A DNA stretch of 64,000 nt from an uncultured Rhodospirillales bacterium. GTDB taxonomy: Bacteria > Pseudomonadota > Alphaproteobacteria > Acetobacterales > Acetobacteraceae. A model generated the notes under the pieces. It was not told where the DNA came from and ran no database searches. It saw nothing but the letters and a program-made list of their open reading frames with translations. Position numbers and translations under genes: made by a program. Every line of letters starts with the position of its first letter. Within the stretch, counting starts at the first letter, position 1. Below, piece after piece: positions 1 through 9,343 of this stretch. The DNA lies in assembly GCA_903823665.1 (NCBI GenBank), contig CAIJTR010000109.1, positions 1 to 64,000 of the forward strand. The letters are read 5' to 3'.

Positions 1-2
1 CC

Positions 3-740
3 TTCCGTGACAGCGAGGCCGACGCCCCGCCCGCCACACGCGACGTCTTCCTGCTCGCCGACACCTTCAATCGCAATTTCGAGCCGGAGAATCTGCGCGC
101 CGCCATCCGCGTTCTCCGCGCCGCCGGCTTCCGCGCCATCCTGCCGAAATCAAGCGGCCGCCCGGTCTGCTGCGGCCGCACCTATCTCGCCTCAGGCCAG
201 GTCGCCCAAGCTGAAGCCGAAATGCGCCGCCTCCGCGCCGCGTTCACGGGTGACGTGCCGGTGATCGGCCTCGAACCGTCCTGCCTGTTCACGCTGCGCG
301 ACGAACTCGAATCCGTGCTCCCCGGCCAAGAATCACGCGATCTCGCCAGCCGCGCCATGCTGCTCGGCGAATTCCTCGCCCACGAAAAGCCCGCGATGCA
401 ACTGAAACCCATCGCCGCCACCGCTCATGTCCACGGCCATTGCCACCAGAAAAGCTTCAACGCCTTCACGCCCGCGTTGGATGCGCTGAAGCAAATCCCC
501 GACCTCACCGTGCAGCCCATCACCTCCAGCTGCTGCGGCATGGCCGGCAGTTTCGGCTACCAGTCCGAAACCCAGGACGCCTCGCGCGCCATGGCCGAAT
601 TGGGCCTGCTTCCCGCCGTGCGCGAAGCCGCCGCCTCTGATATCATCGTCGCAGACGGCACCAGCTGTCGCCACCAAATCCGCGATCTCGGCGGCAGGGA
701 GGCCATCCATTCCGTGCGATTGATCGAGAGGGCGCTTTGA
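3..740 (+). CDS. FAD-linked oxidase C-terminal Fe-S (CCG-type) domain, 5' partial
   Basis: The reading frame is open from the left window edge, so the N-terminus is missing. The visible 245 residues resemble the iron-sulfur-binding C-terminal part of glycolate oxidase / D-lactate dehydrogenase-type enzymes. Cysteine-rich motifs are visible in order: PVCCGRTYLASG, GLEPSCLFTLRDE, HGHCHQKSF and SSCCGMAGSFGY, which are the paired CCG motifs that bind Fe-S clusters. The family oxidises 2-hydroxy acids and passes electrons through the cluster to the respiratory chain. The substrate cannot be told from this fragment. The stop at 738-740 overlaps the TTG start of the next gene, suggesting translational coupling. 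Confidence 0.85.
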   Translation, partial: FRDSEADAPPATRDVFLLADTFNRNFEPENLRAAIRVLRAAGFRAILPKSSGRPVCCGRTYLASGQVAQAEAEMRRLRAAFTGDVPVIGLEPSCLFTLRDELESVLPGQESRDLASRAMLLGEFLAHEKPAMQLKPIAATAHVHGHCHQKSFNAFTPALDALKQIPDLTVQPITSSCCGMAGSFGYQSETQDASRAMAELGLLPAVREAAASDIIVADGTSCRHQIRDLGGREAIHSVRLIERAL

Positions 741-1285
741 CCACCAGTGACGTCCTGGAGTTCTGGTTCAGTGACGACCCGAACGCGTGGCAGCAAGAAC
801 GCTGGTTCACTGCCGACCCTGCGTTCGACCGCATCGTCGCCACCCAGTTCGGCCCCACTCTGCAACTCGCCGTCACCGGAATGCTCGATGGCTGGGCCAG
901 CACCGCCGAGGGCGCGCTGGCCCTGACCATCGTGCTCGACCAGTTCTCCCGCAACATCCATCGCGGCACACCGCGCGCCTTCGCCGCCGACGCCCGTGCG
1001 CGCAAAGTGGCCGACGCCGCCATCAAAGCCTTCTTCGACCGCGGCCTGACGCCAGTGCAGCGCGTGTTCCTCTATCTGCCCTTCGAGCACTCCGAGGATC
1101 TGGAGGATCAAGACCGCTCCGCCCGCCTGTTCGGCGGTCTCGCCGGGCACGGCATCGACGACGCCATCACCTACGCCTACCAGCACCGCAGCGTCATCGC
1201 CCAATTCGGTCGCTTCCCGCACCGCAACGCCATTTTGGGCCGTGAAAGCACTGAGGCGGAACTGACGTATCTTTCAACCCTGTAG
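737..1285 (+). CDS. DUF924 family protein
   Basis: This 182-residue protein matches the DUF924 family in pattern: the start region VLEFWFSDDP, then ALTIVLDQFSRNIHRGTPRAF and VFLYLPFEHSEDLEDQ. The family folds as a TPR-like helical bundle and has no established biochemical role. The start is a TTG overlapping the previous stop (TTGA). No ATG lies nearby and the family N-terminus begins exactly here. It is probably cotranscribed with the upstream oxidase. It ends 3 bases before the convergent lipase gene. Confidence 0.85.
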   Translation: MTTSDVLEFWFSDDPNAWQQERWFTADPAFDRIVATQFGPTLQLAVTGMLDGWASTAEGALALTIVLDQFSRNIHRGTPRAFAADARARKVADAAIKAFFDRGLTPVQRVFLYLPFEHSEDLEDQDRSARLFGGLAGHGIDDAITYAYQHRSVIAQFGRFPHRNAILGRESTEAELTYLSTL

Positions 1286-1288
1286 CCC

Positions 1289-2281
1289 TCACATATAAAA
1301 AGCCCGCGGCCGCTTCGTCCACATATGCGCAACCGACGGATCGGTGGGTGCGCTGACAATCGCCCCATAGCCCATGGTGAACGGCAAGGTCGGCCCTTCC
1401 AGCAGATCGAGATAGGTCTGCGGCAAATGCTGACGCAAATTTTCGATCACATACGACAACAGCATGTTTTGCAGCACCGGCTCATTCAGCTTGCCCACAA
1501 GCCTGACCTCCGTGCCGATGGCGCTGAAGCCGTAGAACTTCAAAATCAGTCCCATGATGAAAATCACAATCTTCACCAGCAGCCCGCCACTGGGCTTGGG
1601 CTGATAGAAATTGATCGCCGACCACACGCGGTCCCAGCCGTACGGCACGGTGTCGAGCGTGTTGTTGTAACGCCACACACGACCGGCAAGCTTGCTGCCG
1701 TGCCCGAAGCGGACCGCAAAGTCCGCATTGCCCGGCGTCATGCCGGCAAAGGCGCAGATCGCCGTCGCCACCACCGGCGTTGCCCGTTCGCTCAGCCACA
1801 ACCCCACCACCGGGGCCAGCGTGCCGCCCAGGCTGTGCCCAGTGATGTAAAGCTCGCCCACGGGCAAGACCGCCACCGCCTCAGAGAATGTGCCCACCGT
1901 CCCCTGCTGCTGCAGCAGGTCCTGTAACGCTGTCGATGTCCCCTGGGAGATTTTGGCCTTGCCAGTGGCATCACCAGGCCAGGGCTGCATCGGGCCATAT
2001 GGGCTGTCCAGCGTGGCATCGTTCCAATAGGCCACGTTGAGCGGATTGGGATACGTGCCGCGAATAACGATGGCTGATCGATTGCTCGCTTCATGCCGCG
2101 CAATGAAGGCGAACACGGTGGGCACCGGGTCTGAATGGGCCGCCCAGATCAGGCTCCACCCGTCCGGGCCAGACTGGCCATCGCTCATATAGCCGTCGAG
2201 GCTTTGCGGGTCGCCATAGGCAAGCCCCGCCAGCGTCATCAACTCGCGGACCAAGGCGATATCCAAGGATGCTGTCGTCAT
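1289..2281 (-). CDS. Lipase class 3 (alpha/beta hydrolase) family protein
   Basis: A 330-residue protein with the nucleophile-elbow motif ITGHSLGGTLAPVVG (Ser about 150) and an upstream IVIRGTYP strand typical of fungal-type class 3 lipases. The family hydrolyses acylglycerols or phospholipids. The substrate here is unknown. No signal peptide is evident. The reading frame continues upstream to 2425, but I chose the ATG at 2281 (MTTASLDIALV) because the extra residues look non-conserved and a GGAG lies 10 bases ahead. Another member of the cluster may be the divergent unknown gene at 2627, since the two share the AT-rich region between them. Confidence 0.75.
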   Translation of the reverse strand: MTTASLDIALVRELMTLAGLAYGDPQSLDGYMSDGQSGPDGWSLIWAAHSDPVPTVFAFIARHEASNRSAIVIRGTYPNPLNVAYWNDATLDSPYGPMQPWPGDATGKAKISQGTSTALQDLLQQQGTVGTFSEAVAVLPVGELYITGHSLGGTLAPVVGLWLSERATPVVATAICAFAGMTPGNADFAVRFGHGSKLAGRVWRYNNTLDTVPYGWDRVWSAINFYQPKPSGGLLVKIVIFIMGLILKFYGFSAIGTEVRLVGKLNEPVLQNMLLSYVIENLRQHLPQTYLDLLEGPTLPFTMGYGAIVSAPTDPSVAHMWTKRPRAFYM

Positions 2282-2626
2282 AATGTGCTGGCTCCATCCA
2301 TGTGTGTTGACCCGTACGACCGAAACAAACCACTCGCTGCGCACAGCGAGGCAAGCAGACACAGTCTTGGTGAAGGGCAGATGCGGCGCTGGCCGGTCTG
2401 CGTCGGTCCAACCTGGGCCGCTCACGACTTTGTGATTGAAAATGGCCTTCTAAATCGCCCCCTGGCAAAATTTTCGATTCACAATCTGGTATTTTTTGTT
2501 GCTATAAATATTTGTGCGAAAAAATCTTAACAATCACGACATTTTCGTCAAGATTTTTCGCTGTAAATCGAAAAGAACTTATCATTTTTTTGGCAAACAC
2601 GCCAACAATCAGAAGGAACTCATGTG
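2282..2626. promoter_or_regulatory. AT-rich divergent intergenic region with nested inverted repeats
   Basis: No gene was found here. The part from about 2455 to 2610 is far more AT-rich than the surrounding DNA. It contains an outer pair TTTTCGATT (2472-2480) / AATCGAAAA (2567-2575) and an inner pair GCGAAAAAATCTT (2517-2529) / AAGATTTTTCGC (2551-2562). The spacing suggests a regulator-binding or RNA-structure region serving the divergent lipase and unknown gene. That role is inference. No T-run terminator follows either arm. Confidence 0.5.
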
Positions 2627-3289
2627 ATGAGCAATCCCGTCCCCAATGTCATTTCCAATTTTGAAATCCTCTTTGCCCCACAATTACCTGCGGGCTTCCC
2701 ACCTCAGGTCGAAAATATCGTTGAAACGGTTGTGAAGGGCTATTTTTTAACGATCACAAATCAAAACGCCTCTGCCTATACTTTCATGGTCGGCTTTCAT
2801 TGCAACACCAACCCCTCCCCACCACCGGCCGTGCGCACCCTGTCCAGTGCCGTGGCCTTCCTCGATGACGCCGTCACCGGTGTGGCGCAACTGATCAGCG
2901 CTGGTCCGAACCCCACTGACTTCTACACTGAAGTGAAAATCGCGCCCTACGGCACAGTTTTGGTGGGCGTGCTCCCGGCGTTTTTCAATGCGGCAAACGG
3001 AACCTTCGTGACACCCAATATCGAGGTTCGTGGCTGGGTCGATATCACGCTGCCGGCCTTGCGGCGCAAATTCTTGCTGGGAACCCAGGCGCAATCCGCG
3101 TCACCGGTTTCGGTGATCGTCACCGCCGAGCAGCGCCTCACCTTCCTGCCAATGACCGGTGAAGGCTCGGGTGTGGTCGAATCACAATCCGCCTTCGCCC
3201 TGCCACTCGCCACCGGCGCCTCGCAGTTCATGGTGCCACCGCAACCGTCAACCGGCCCGATCTTCACAGGCACGCTTGAAGCCCTCTGA
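2627..3289 (+). CDS. Hypothetical protein, unrecognised family
   Basis: I do not recognise this protein of about 220 residues. It has no signal peptide or membrane segment and few charged residues. It reads like a beta-rich soluble protein, with alternating hydrophobic stretches such as KGYFLTITNQNASAYTFMVG and VRGWVDITLP. A short proline run (NPSPPPAV) lies near residue 65. The start is the ATG at 2627 with AGAAGGAA ending 8 bases before it. A GTG three bases upstream is also in frame. The AT-rich leader contrasts with the rest of the window and hints at horizontal acquisition or special regulation. It is divergent from the lipase and convergent with the HD gene. Confidence 0.6.
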   Translation: MSNPVPNVISNFEILFAPQLPAGFPPQVENIVETVVKGYFLTITNQNASAYTFMVGFHCNTNPSPPPAVRTLSSAVAFLDDAVTGVAQLISAGPNPTDFYTEVKIAPYGTVLVGVLPAFFNAANGTFVTPNIEVRGWVDITLPALRRKFLLGTQAQSASPVSVIVTAEQRLTFLPMTGEGSGVVESQSAFALPLATGASQFMVPPQPSTGPIFTGTLEAL

Positions 3290-3337
3290 TCGCCGCCACA
3301 GCGCCACGATGGATGAACCGAACAACGGTCCGTCCAC

Positions 3338-3450
3338 TCTAGAGCACGTTTCGACCAGATGGAATCATCTGGTCGGGCGTCGCTCTGGAAGGTGATGACC
3401 AAAGGTGGAATCACCGGAGGTCTGAATCACGCGATCAAACAACAAGCTAG
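3338..3450. repeat. Intergenic palindrome plus 58-bp repeat, copy 1
   Basis: The perfect palindrome CGACCAGATG-GAAT-CATCTGGTCG lies at 3352-3375, preceded by TCTAGAGCA. The stretch 3393-3450 matches 56451-56508 at about 52 of 58 positions, with the core GGAGGTCTGAATCACGCGAT shared exactly. It sits between the convergent 220-residue protein and HD genes and runs a few bases into the HD stop. The style resembles known alphaproteobacterial extragenic palindromes. Its function is unknown. Confidence 0.7.
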
Positions 3451-4097
3451 CCCAAAGCACCGATCTCTTCCTCAAACAGCACCATGAACTCCGCAATCCG
3501 GTGCGTCCGCTCCGCCGCCATCGCCTGCCCAGTGGGCGTCTGAAACCCTTCCTTCAGCAGCAACAGCTTGGTGCGGAAATGATCCAGCGCAAATGAGCGA
3601 TCATCCAGCGCCCGATGCTCAGCCCGAGGATCAACCGGGCTATACAGCGCCGAGCCCATGCGCCCGGCCGTGTAGAAGCACCGCGCCACGCCGATCATCC
3701 CAATCGCATCCAGCCGGTCCGCATCCTGCAAAACCCGAGCTTCCGTCGTCTGCGGCTGAATGGCGGCCGAGAAGCTATGCGTCTCGATGATATGCCGCAC
3801 CGCATCCACCCGTGCTGCGTCCCAGCCCATCGCGCTCAAAATCCCAGCCGCCCGCTCCGCCGCCAGCCGAGACGCCTGAGAGCGCAACGGGGAGTTCTTC
3901 TCCACCGCCACGCAATCATGCAGCAGCACGCCAGCCGCGATCAGCTCGCCATCCCCGCCCTCCGCCCGCGCAATCGCAAACGCGTTGGCCCAAACCCGCT
4001 GCAAATGCGCCAGATCATGCGCACCGTCATCGCCAATCCCAGCCTGTGGCAACAACACCTCGGCCAGGGCCTCATAAGGTGCGAACGGAGACTTCAC
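3447..4097 (-). CDS. HD-domain phosphohydrolase (YedJ-like)
   Basis: A protein of about 216 residues with the metal-binding HD pattern: H in HDLAHLQRVW near residue 30, HD in GVLLHDCV near residue 60, and a distal D in LQDADRLDAIGM. HD proteins of this type hydrolyse phosphoesters or nucleotides. The specific substrate is not known. The GTG start at 4097 overlaps the stop of the M20 peptidase (GTGA), with GGAG 5 bases ahead. A longer frame to 4115 exists but is less likely. It is the last gene of the minus-strand run from parC. Confidence 0.8.
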   Translation of the reverse strand: MKSPFAPYEALAEVLLPQAGIGDDGAHDLAHLQRVWANAFAIARAEGGDGELIAAGVLLHDCVAVEKNSPLRSQASRLAAERAAGILSAMGWDAARVDAVRHIIETHSFSAAIQPQTTEARVLQDADRLDAIGMIGVARCFYTAGRMGSALYSPVDPRAEHRALDDRSFALDHFRTKLLLLKEGFQTPTGQAMAAERTHRIAEFMVLFEEEIGALG

Positions 4098-5383
4098 CGC
4101 CGCTCCACACCACACCAGCCCGCCACCAGCAGCGCCAGCGCCTTCGTGACACCATGGACGGAGGCCAATTCCACGCTCTCATCAATGCCGTGAATGGCGT
4201 CGCCAATCGGTCCATAACAGGTCGCCTCCGTGCCCTGATACAGCGTGTAGAACCGCGCATCCGTCAGCCCGCTGGACGCATACTGCCGCAGATCATCGCC
4301 AAACGCTGCCGTATGGCACGCACTGATCGCCTGGCTTATCTTTTGCGTGGCCGGGAAGGTGCAGCCATCCGCCATGAAGCCCTGAAATGTCACCCGCGCA
4401 TTTCGCGGCGGCAGCCCCAGTTTGGCCGCACTCTCCGCCACAATACGCTCAATATCGCGCGCCACATCCCGGCAGGACTTGCCCGGCATCACCCCCACCC
4501 GCAGCCCAATCCGCGCCGAGGTCGGCACCGAGCTGTTCCACTCACCGCCCTGAATGGTGCCGAGATTGATGTTGATCGGGTGATTGTCGCCAGCAAACGA
4601 CGGATGCCGGTTCTCGCCCCGGTTCATCTCGTGCTCATAGGGCTTGAACGCGGCTGCAATCGCCATCGCCGCCTCAATCGCGTTCACGCCCACATGCATC
4701 TCACGCACATGCGCGGGCTTGCCGGTCACATCCACCCAGGCCCACACCACGCCCACTTCAGCCACATACAGCGCCGGATATCCCGGCCCCGGCTCCGGAA
4801 TCAAACACGCATCCGGCTTGCCCAGCGCCTGCATCACCGCCAGCGCGCCGTTGCCGGTGCATTCCTCCTCGATCACGGCGGCAATCTGCACCTCCGCTGC
4901 CGGCTGCAACCCCGCCAGACGGATCGCCTCCAGCGCCATCAGGCTCGCGGCCACACCGGCCTTCATATCCGCCGCCCCGCGCCCATACATCCGCCCATCG
5001 CGGATATGCGCCTCAAACGGCGGGGTGGTCCAAAGGGCGGCGTCGCCCTCCGGCACCACGTCGATATGCCCCTGCAGCATCAATGACCGGCCAATCACCG
5101 TCTTGGGCTGATGGATCGCGGCCACCGGATCACGCCCGGCGTAATCGATCAGCGGCGGCGAAAAACCGGGATGATCGGCCAGCGCCTTCGCGTCAACCTT
5201 CACCCGAAACGGCGCATGCCCCAGCTCCCGATACACCGCCTCCATCTCCGCGAGGCACGATTGCTCATGCCCCAACAGACTGCGATGCCCCACCAGCCGC
5301 GCCGTCAGCGCCTCCGTTGCAGGCTCTAACGATGCCGCAGCGTCGAGAATGGCCTGCTTTGCGCCTGCGTCGAGCGTGATCAT
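4094..5383 (-). CDS. M20 family ArgE/DapE-type deacylase or peptidase
   Basis: A 429-residue zinc metallohydrolase. Visible M20 signatures are LQGHIDVVP (first zinc His and Asp), GRGAADMKAG (bridging Asp) and AAVIEEECTGNG (catalytic Glu pair), followed by a dimerisation domain in the middle and a final zinc His in DAIHGIDE. The family includes acetylornithine deacetylase and succinyl-diaminopimelate desuccinylase. This protein is longer than DapE (about 375) and there is no arg or dap gene nearby, so the substrate is open. Its ATG overlaps the parC stop (TGATG), indicating coupling. Confidence 0.85.
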   Translation of the reverse strand: MITLDAGAKQAILDAAASLEPATEALTARLVGHRSLLGHEQSCLAEMEAVYRELGHAPFRVKVDAKALADHPGFSPPLIDYAGRDPVAAIHQPKTVIGRSLMLQGHIDVVPEGDAALWTTPPFEAHIRDGRMYGRGAADMKAGVAASLMALEAIRLAGLQPAAEVQIAAVIEEECTGNGALAVMQALGKPDACLIPEPGPGYPALYVAEVGVVWAWVDVTGKPAHVREMHVGVNAIEAAMAIAAAFKPYEHEMNRGENRHPSFAGDNHPININLGTIQGGEWNSSVPTSARIGLRVGVMPGKSCRDVARDIERIVAESAAKLGLPPRNARVTFQGFMADGCTFPATQKISQAISACHTAAFGDDLRQYASSGLTDARFYTLYQGTEATCYGPIGDAIHGIDESVELASVHGVTKALALLVAGWCGVERR

Positions 5384-7605
5384 CAGCTGAACTTTCCTGA
5401 TTTGGGGAACCCGCTCGGCACCATCCGCCCGGTCTGCGCACGCTCACCGAGCCACTCGGTCAGCCGCGGCTCGGTGCGGGTTTTGTCCCCGAGCTTCCAG
5501 GTCAGCCCTTCCTCAAGCGCGAACACCTTGATATCCCGCGTTCCACCATCCTTGTAGCGTTGCAGGATAACACCCTGACCACGCTGCATATCCGGGATCT
5601 GCACCAGCGGGAACACCAGCAATTTCCGCCCATCGCCCACAATCGCCACATGATCGCCTGTGGCCTCGATGCAGAACGCTGCCTCCTCGCCGGGCTTCAC
5701 GTTGAGGATCTGCTTGCCCGTCCGCTTCTCCGCCGCCAGTTCGTCAGACTGCACAAGAAAGCCGCGCCCGGCCTTGCTCGCCACCAGCATCTTCACGCCG
5801 TCGCGATGCACAAACAGCCGCACAATATCGTCGCCGTCACTGAGATCGGCCAACAGCCGCACCGGCTGCCCATCACCACGCCCACGCGGAATATCACCCG
5901 CCTTGATCGTGTAGGCCCGCCCATTGGTCGCAAACAAACACAGCCGGTCTGTCGTATCGCACGGAATGGTCAGCCTCAGCTTATCGCTTTCTTTGAACTT
6001 CAACTCCGAAGTATCTGAAACCGCACCTTTCACCGCCCTGATCCAGCCCTTGTCGGACAGAATGACGGTGATTGCCTCGCGCTCCACAAATGCATCCATC
6101 GACACGTCAATCGGCAGCGGCACCTCACCCAGCCGCGTCCGACGATCGCCCAGCGGGCCAGAGCCGAACTTCTTGCGCGTCTCCTGAATTTCCCCGGTGA
6201 TCGTCTTCCAGCGTAGCTTCTCCGAGCCCAACAGCGCCGAAATCCCGTCCCGCTCCGCCGACAGCTTCGCGTGCTCCTCGCGGATCTCCATCTCCTCCAG
6301 CTTGCGCAGCGAGCGCAGCCGCATGTTGAGAATGGCCTCCGCCTGCACTTCGCTCAGCTCAAAGGTGCGCATCAACGTCGGCTTCGGCTCATCCTCAAAC
6401 CGGATAATCCGAATAACTTCATCAAGGTTCAGATAGACTTTGATAAACCCGTCGAGGATTTCCAGCCGCTTCTCAATCGCCGCCAACCGGTGCCGAGAGC
6501 GCCGCTCCAGCACCTCATGACGATGATCCAGCCATTGCCGTATCACCTCGCGCAGGCCCAACACACGAGGCGTCCGGTCTGCCGTCAGCACGTTCATGTT
6601 GAGCGGAAACCGGCTCTCCAACGCCGTCGCGCGGAACAGCGTCTCCATCAGAACCTCGGGCTCAACGCCACGGGTTTTTGGTTCAAAAACAAGGCGTACC
6701 GTCTCGGTGCTCTCATCACGCACATCGCCCAGCAGCGGCAGCTTCTTGTCTTCCAGCAGCTGCGCAATCTGCTCAATCAGCCGCGCCTTTTGCACCTGAT
6801 ACGGAATTTCCGTGACCACGATGGACCAAACGCCCATCCGGCCCTTCTCCACTTCCCACTTCGCCCGCACCCGAAACCCGCCACGCCCGGTCTCGTATGC
6901 CTGCAAAAGCGACGCCTTCTCCTCGATCATAATGCCGCCGGTCGGGAAATCCGGCCCCGGCATATGCTCCAGCAGATCGGCGGTGGTCGCCTCCGGATGC
7001 GCGATCAGATGGATCGCAGCCGAGCACACTTCCCCAGCATTGTGCGGCGGAATGGAGGTCGCCATGCCCACCGCAATGCCCGCCGAGCCATTCGCCAAAA
7101 GGTTCGGAAACCCGCCCGGCAGAACCACCGGCTCGCTTTCCTCACCATCATACGTGGCGCGGAAATCGACCGCGTCCTCGTCAATCCCGGCCAGCAGCGC
7201 CTTGGCCACCTCGGTCAGACGGCTTTCCGTGTACCGCATGGCCGCCGCGTTATCGCCGTCGATATTGCCGAAATTGCCCTGGCCTTCGACAATCGGGTAG
7301 CGCGTGGCGAAATCCTGCGCCAGCCGCACCATCGCCTCATAGATCGAGCTATCGCCATGCGGGTGATACTTACCCATCACGTCACCGACGATACGCGCGC
7401 ATTTCTTGAACCCCGCCGTCGGGTCCAGCCGCAGTTGCTGCATGGCGTAGATGATCCGCCGATGCACCGGCTTCAGCCCATCGCGCACATCCGGCAGTGA
7501 ACGCGACATAATCGTCGACATCGCATAGGCGAGATACCGCTCGCTCAGCGCGTCGATCAGCCGCGTATCCTCCGTGCGGCCGCCCTCCAGAATATCGTCA
7601 CTCAC
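5383..7605 (-). CDS. parC: DNA topoisomerase IV subunit A
   Basis: A 740-residue type IIA topoisomerase subunit that breaks and rejoins DNA to decatenate daughter chromosomes, working with ParE. The winged-helix and tower region holds [20 protein letters not shown] and the catalytic tyrosine in AMRYTESRL (Tyr125), followed by [10 protein letters not shown]. The C-terminal pinwheel domain lacks the GyrA-box QRRGGKG, which favours ParC over GyrA, as does the length. The GTG start overlaps the recO stop (TAGTG). It is part of a recO-parC-peptidase-HD unit. Confidence 0.95.
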   Translation of the reverse strand: MSDDILEGGRTEDTRLIDALSERYLAYAMSTIMSRSLPDVRDGLKPVHRRIIYAMQQLRLDPTAGFKKCARIVGDVMGKYHPHGDSSIYEAMVRLAQDFATRYPIVEGQGNFGNIDGDNAAAMRYTESRLTEVAKALLAGIDEDAVDFRATYDGEESEPVVLPGGFPNLLANGSAGIAVGMATSIPPHNAGEVCSAAIHLIAHPEATTADLLEHMPGPDFPTGGIMIEEKASLLQAYETGRGGFRVRAKWEVEKGRMGVWSIVVTEIPYQVQKARLIEQIAQLLEDKKLPLLGDVRDESTETVRLVFEPKTRGVEPEVLMETLFRATALESRFPLNMNVLTADRTPRVLGLREVIRQWLDHRHEVLERRSRHRLAAIEKRLEILDGFIKVYLNLDEVIRIIRFEDEPKPTLMRTFELSEVQAEAILNMRLRSLRKLEEMEIREEHAKLSAERDGISALLGSEKLRWKTITGEIQETRKKFGSGPLGDRRTRLGEVPLPIDVSMDAFVEREAITVILSDKGWIRAVKGAVSDTSELKFKESDKLRLTIPCDTTDRLCLFATNGRAYTIKAGDIPRGRGDGQPVRLLADLSDGDDIVRLFVHRDGVKMLVASKAGRGFLVQSDELAAEKRTGKQILNVKPGEEAAFCIEATGDHVAIVGDGRKLLVFPLVQIPDMQRGQGVILQRYKDGGTRDIKVFALEEGLTWKLGDKTRTEPRLTEWLGERAQTGRMVPSGFPKSGKFS

Positions 7606-8339
7606 TACAGAGGCTCCTCAGCCAAAAGACAAACGCGGTCGTAAAGTGCGAGGCGTGGTTGCGGCAACGGACGGTGATGCGCCCCGAACGCGTCGCGTTG
7701 CAGAAAATGCCCGGTCAGCCGGAGTCCGTCACGCCATTCCAAAGCGTCACCCTCCCCGCCAGACTGCAGAAACATCGGCAGCGGCAACAGCCGATCCCGC
7801 CAAACCCCCGCGGCCGAGTGCGAAACCGCCCGACCAGACCGTGGGCTCACGCCGGCCAGCCCGTCATTATGCCCTGTGACCACGCAGGCCGAAAGATCAA
7901 GCCCATAGCCAAGCCCGCTCAGCAGCGCCAACTCAAACCGCACCAGATCGGCCAGCATGGCAGGCCCGGTCGGCAGCCGTGCCAGCAAATGCAGTAACTG
8001 ATCGAACACCACCGGCTGAGGCTCCCGCTCAATCAACGCGCCCTCCGCCACCGCACAGGCCGACGTTAACATCGACAGCAGCAACGGCTCATCCATCACC
8101 ACCGCCGCCGCCGGATGCACCATCTCGGCCGAAAACGTGCCCAGTTGCTCCTCAAGCCGTCCCACCCAGCGCAATTGCACCAGATTGCCCTTCTGCCAGA
8201 GTGCTGCCTTCGTACGCGAATTGCCGCCCCGCGCCAGACCGCGATGCGCCCCATGCACCTCCGTCATCACGGTTGCAATCGCATCGCCCTCGCCATGCGG
8301 CCGCACGTCCAGAATGATGCCCGGCGCTTCCCACTCCAT
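7605..8339 (-). CDS. recO: DNA repair protein RecO
   Basis: A 244-residue recombination mediator that helps load RecA at single-strand gaps in the RecFOR pathway. The N-terminus ([20 protein letters not shown]) has the RecO OB-fold start, followed by the [16 protein letters not shown] segment and the helical C-terminal domain with [21 protein letters not shown]. It lies between era and parC, the usual alphaproteobacterial order. A repeat element separates it from era, so transcription from upstream may be reduced there. Confidence 0.93.
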   Translation of the reverse strand: MEWEAPGIILDVRPHGEGDAIATVMTEVHGAHRGLARGGNSRTKAALWQKGNLVQLRWVGRLEEQLGTFSAEMVHPAAAVVMDEPLLLSMLTSACAVAEGALIEREPQPVVFDQLLHLLARLPTGPAMLADLVRFELALLSGLGYGLDLSACVVTGHNDGLAGVSPRSGRAVSHSAAGVWRDRLLPLPMFLQSGGEGDALEWRDGLRLTGHFLQRDAFGAHHRPLPQPRLALYDRVCLLAEEPL

Positions 8340-8350
8340 CCGTCAGCGCC

Positions 8351-8414
8351 GTCGGGTGGGCTTCAGCCCACCATCATGCGACCTATTGGGGTGGTGGACT
8401 GAAGCCCACCCTAC
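8351..8414. repeat. Inverted repeat with GGGTGGGCTTCAG arms
   Basis: Left arm 8351-8374 and right arm 8391-8414 are inverted copies agreeing at 21 of 24 positions. Each arm can itself fold (GTGGGCT-TC-AGCCCAC on the left). The outer end reads GTAGGGTGGG on the complementary strand, the same terminal theme as the element at 15888-15963. It lies between era and recO on the minus strand. It may act as an RNA stability or attenuation structure, which is inference. Confidence 0.8.
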
Positions 8415-8449
8415 GAGATGCGACATGAACATATTAAGAACATACCCAC

Positions 8450-9343
8450 TTACCGTGGGTCTTCAAGCCCAATCGCCCGCAGCCGGGCATTCTCCTCATC
8501 CCAGCCCGCGCGCTCCTTCACGTTGAGGAACAGATGCACCGGGCGCTCCAGCAACTGCGCCAACCCGGTCCGCGCCCGCGCCCCAATCTCGCGGATGCGA
8601 CTGCCCCCGGCCCCGATCAGGATGGATTTGTGATTGGCCCGCGCCACATAAATCGTGGCCTCAATCCGCACCGAGCCATCCGGCTTCTCCTGCCAGCTCT
8701 CCGTCTCCACCGTCGCCCCGTACGGCACTTCCTCATGCGTCTGCAGAAAAATCTGCTCGCGCACCATCTCGGCTGCCAGCAGACGATCCGGCAAATCCGT
8801 CAGATCATCCTCCGGGAACAGGAACGGCCCCTCCGGCACGCCCGCCGCCAGCGCATCCATGAGCTGCGCCACACCGTCGCCATTGGCGGCGCTGACCATG
8901 AACGTCTCCTGAAAGCTGGCGAGTTCATTCAGCGTCGCAATCAGCGGCAACAGGCGCGGGGCCGGCACCAGATCGGTCTTGTTCAGCACCAGCCACGCCC
9001 GACCGCCCCGCTTGCCAACATTGGTGGCAATCTCGCGCACGGCCTCCGTGGCACCCGTCTTGGCATCGACCAGCAGCACCACGAGATCGGCATCCTCCGC
9101 CCCGGTCCACGCCGCCTGCACCATCGCGCGGTCCAACTTGCGCTTCGGCTTGAAAATCCCCGGCGTGTCCACCAACAAAATCTGCGACTGCGCCCGCATC
9201 AGGATACCCAGCACGCGAAACCGCGTCGTCTGCGCTTTTGGCGAGACAATCGACAGCTTCGCCCCCGTCATCCGGTTCAGCAGCGTCGATTTGCCGGCAT
9301 TGGGCGCGCCGACAATCGCCGCAAACCCGCATCGTGTCGTCAT
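8450..9343 (-). CDS. era: GTPase Era
   Basis: A 297-residue GTPase that binds the 3' end of 16S rRNA and assists 30S subunit assembly. G1 is GAPNAGKS near residue 11, the G2/switch region is KAQTTRF, G3 is DTPG, and G4 is NKTD. The C-terminal KH RNA-binding domain (about residues 200-285) carries LIGAGGSRIREIG. Its ATG overlaps the rnc stop (ATGA), the conserved rnc-era arrangement linking rRNA processing to subunit assembly. Confidence 0.96.
   Translation of the reverse strand: MTTRCGFAAIVGAPNAGKSTLLNRMTGAKLSIVSPKAQTTRFRVLGILMRAQSQILLVDTPGIFKPKRKLDRAMVQAAWTGAEDADLVVLLVDAKTGATEAVREIATNVGKRGGRAWLVLNKTDLVPAPRLLPLIATLNELASFQETFMVSAANGDGVAQLMDALAAGVPEGPFLFPEDDLTDLPDRLLAAEMVREQIFLQTHEEVPYGATVETESWQEKPDGSVRIEATIYVARANHKSILIGAGGSRIREIGARARTGLAQLLERPVHLFLNVKERAGWDEENARLRAIGLEDPR

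Noticed and set aside
2135-2530. Plus-strand frame overlapping the lipase start
   Set aside because: Most of it is antisense to the lipase coding region, with no motif and no ribosome-binding site.
3812-5086. Plus-strand open frame of 424 codons opposite the M20 peptidase
   Set aside because: Antisense to a gene with a complete set of metal-binding motifs, and its own translation has none.
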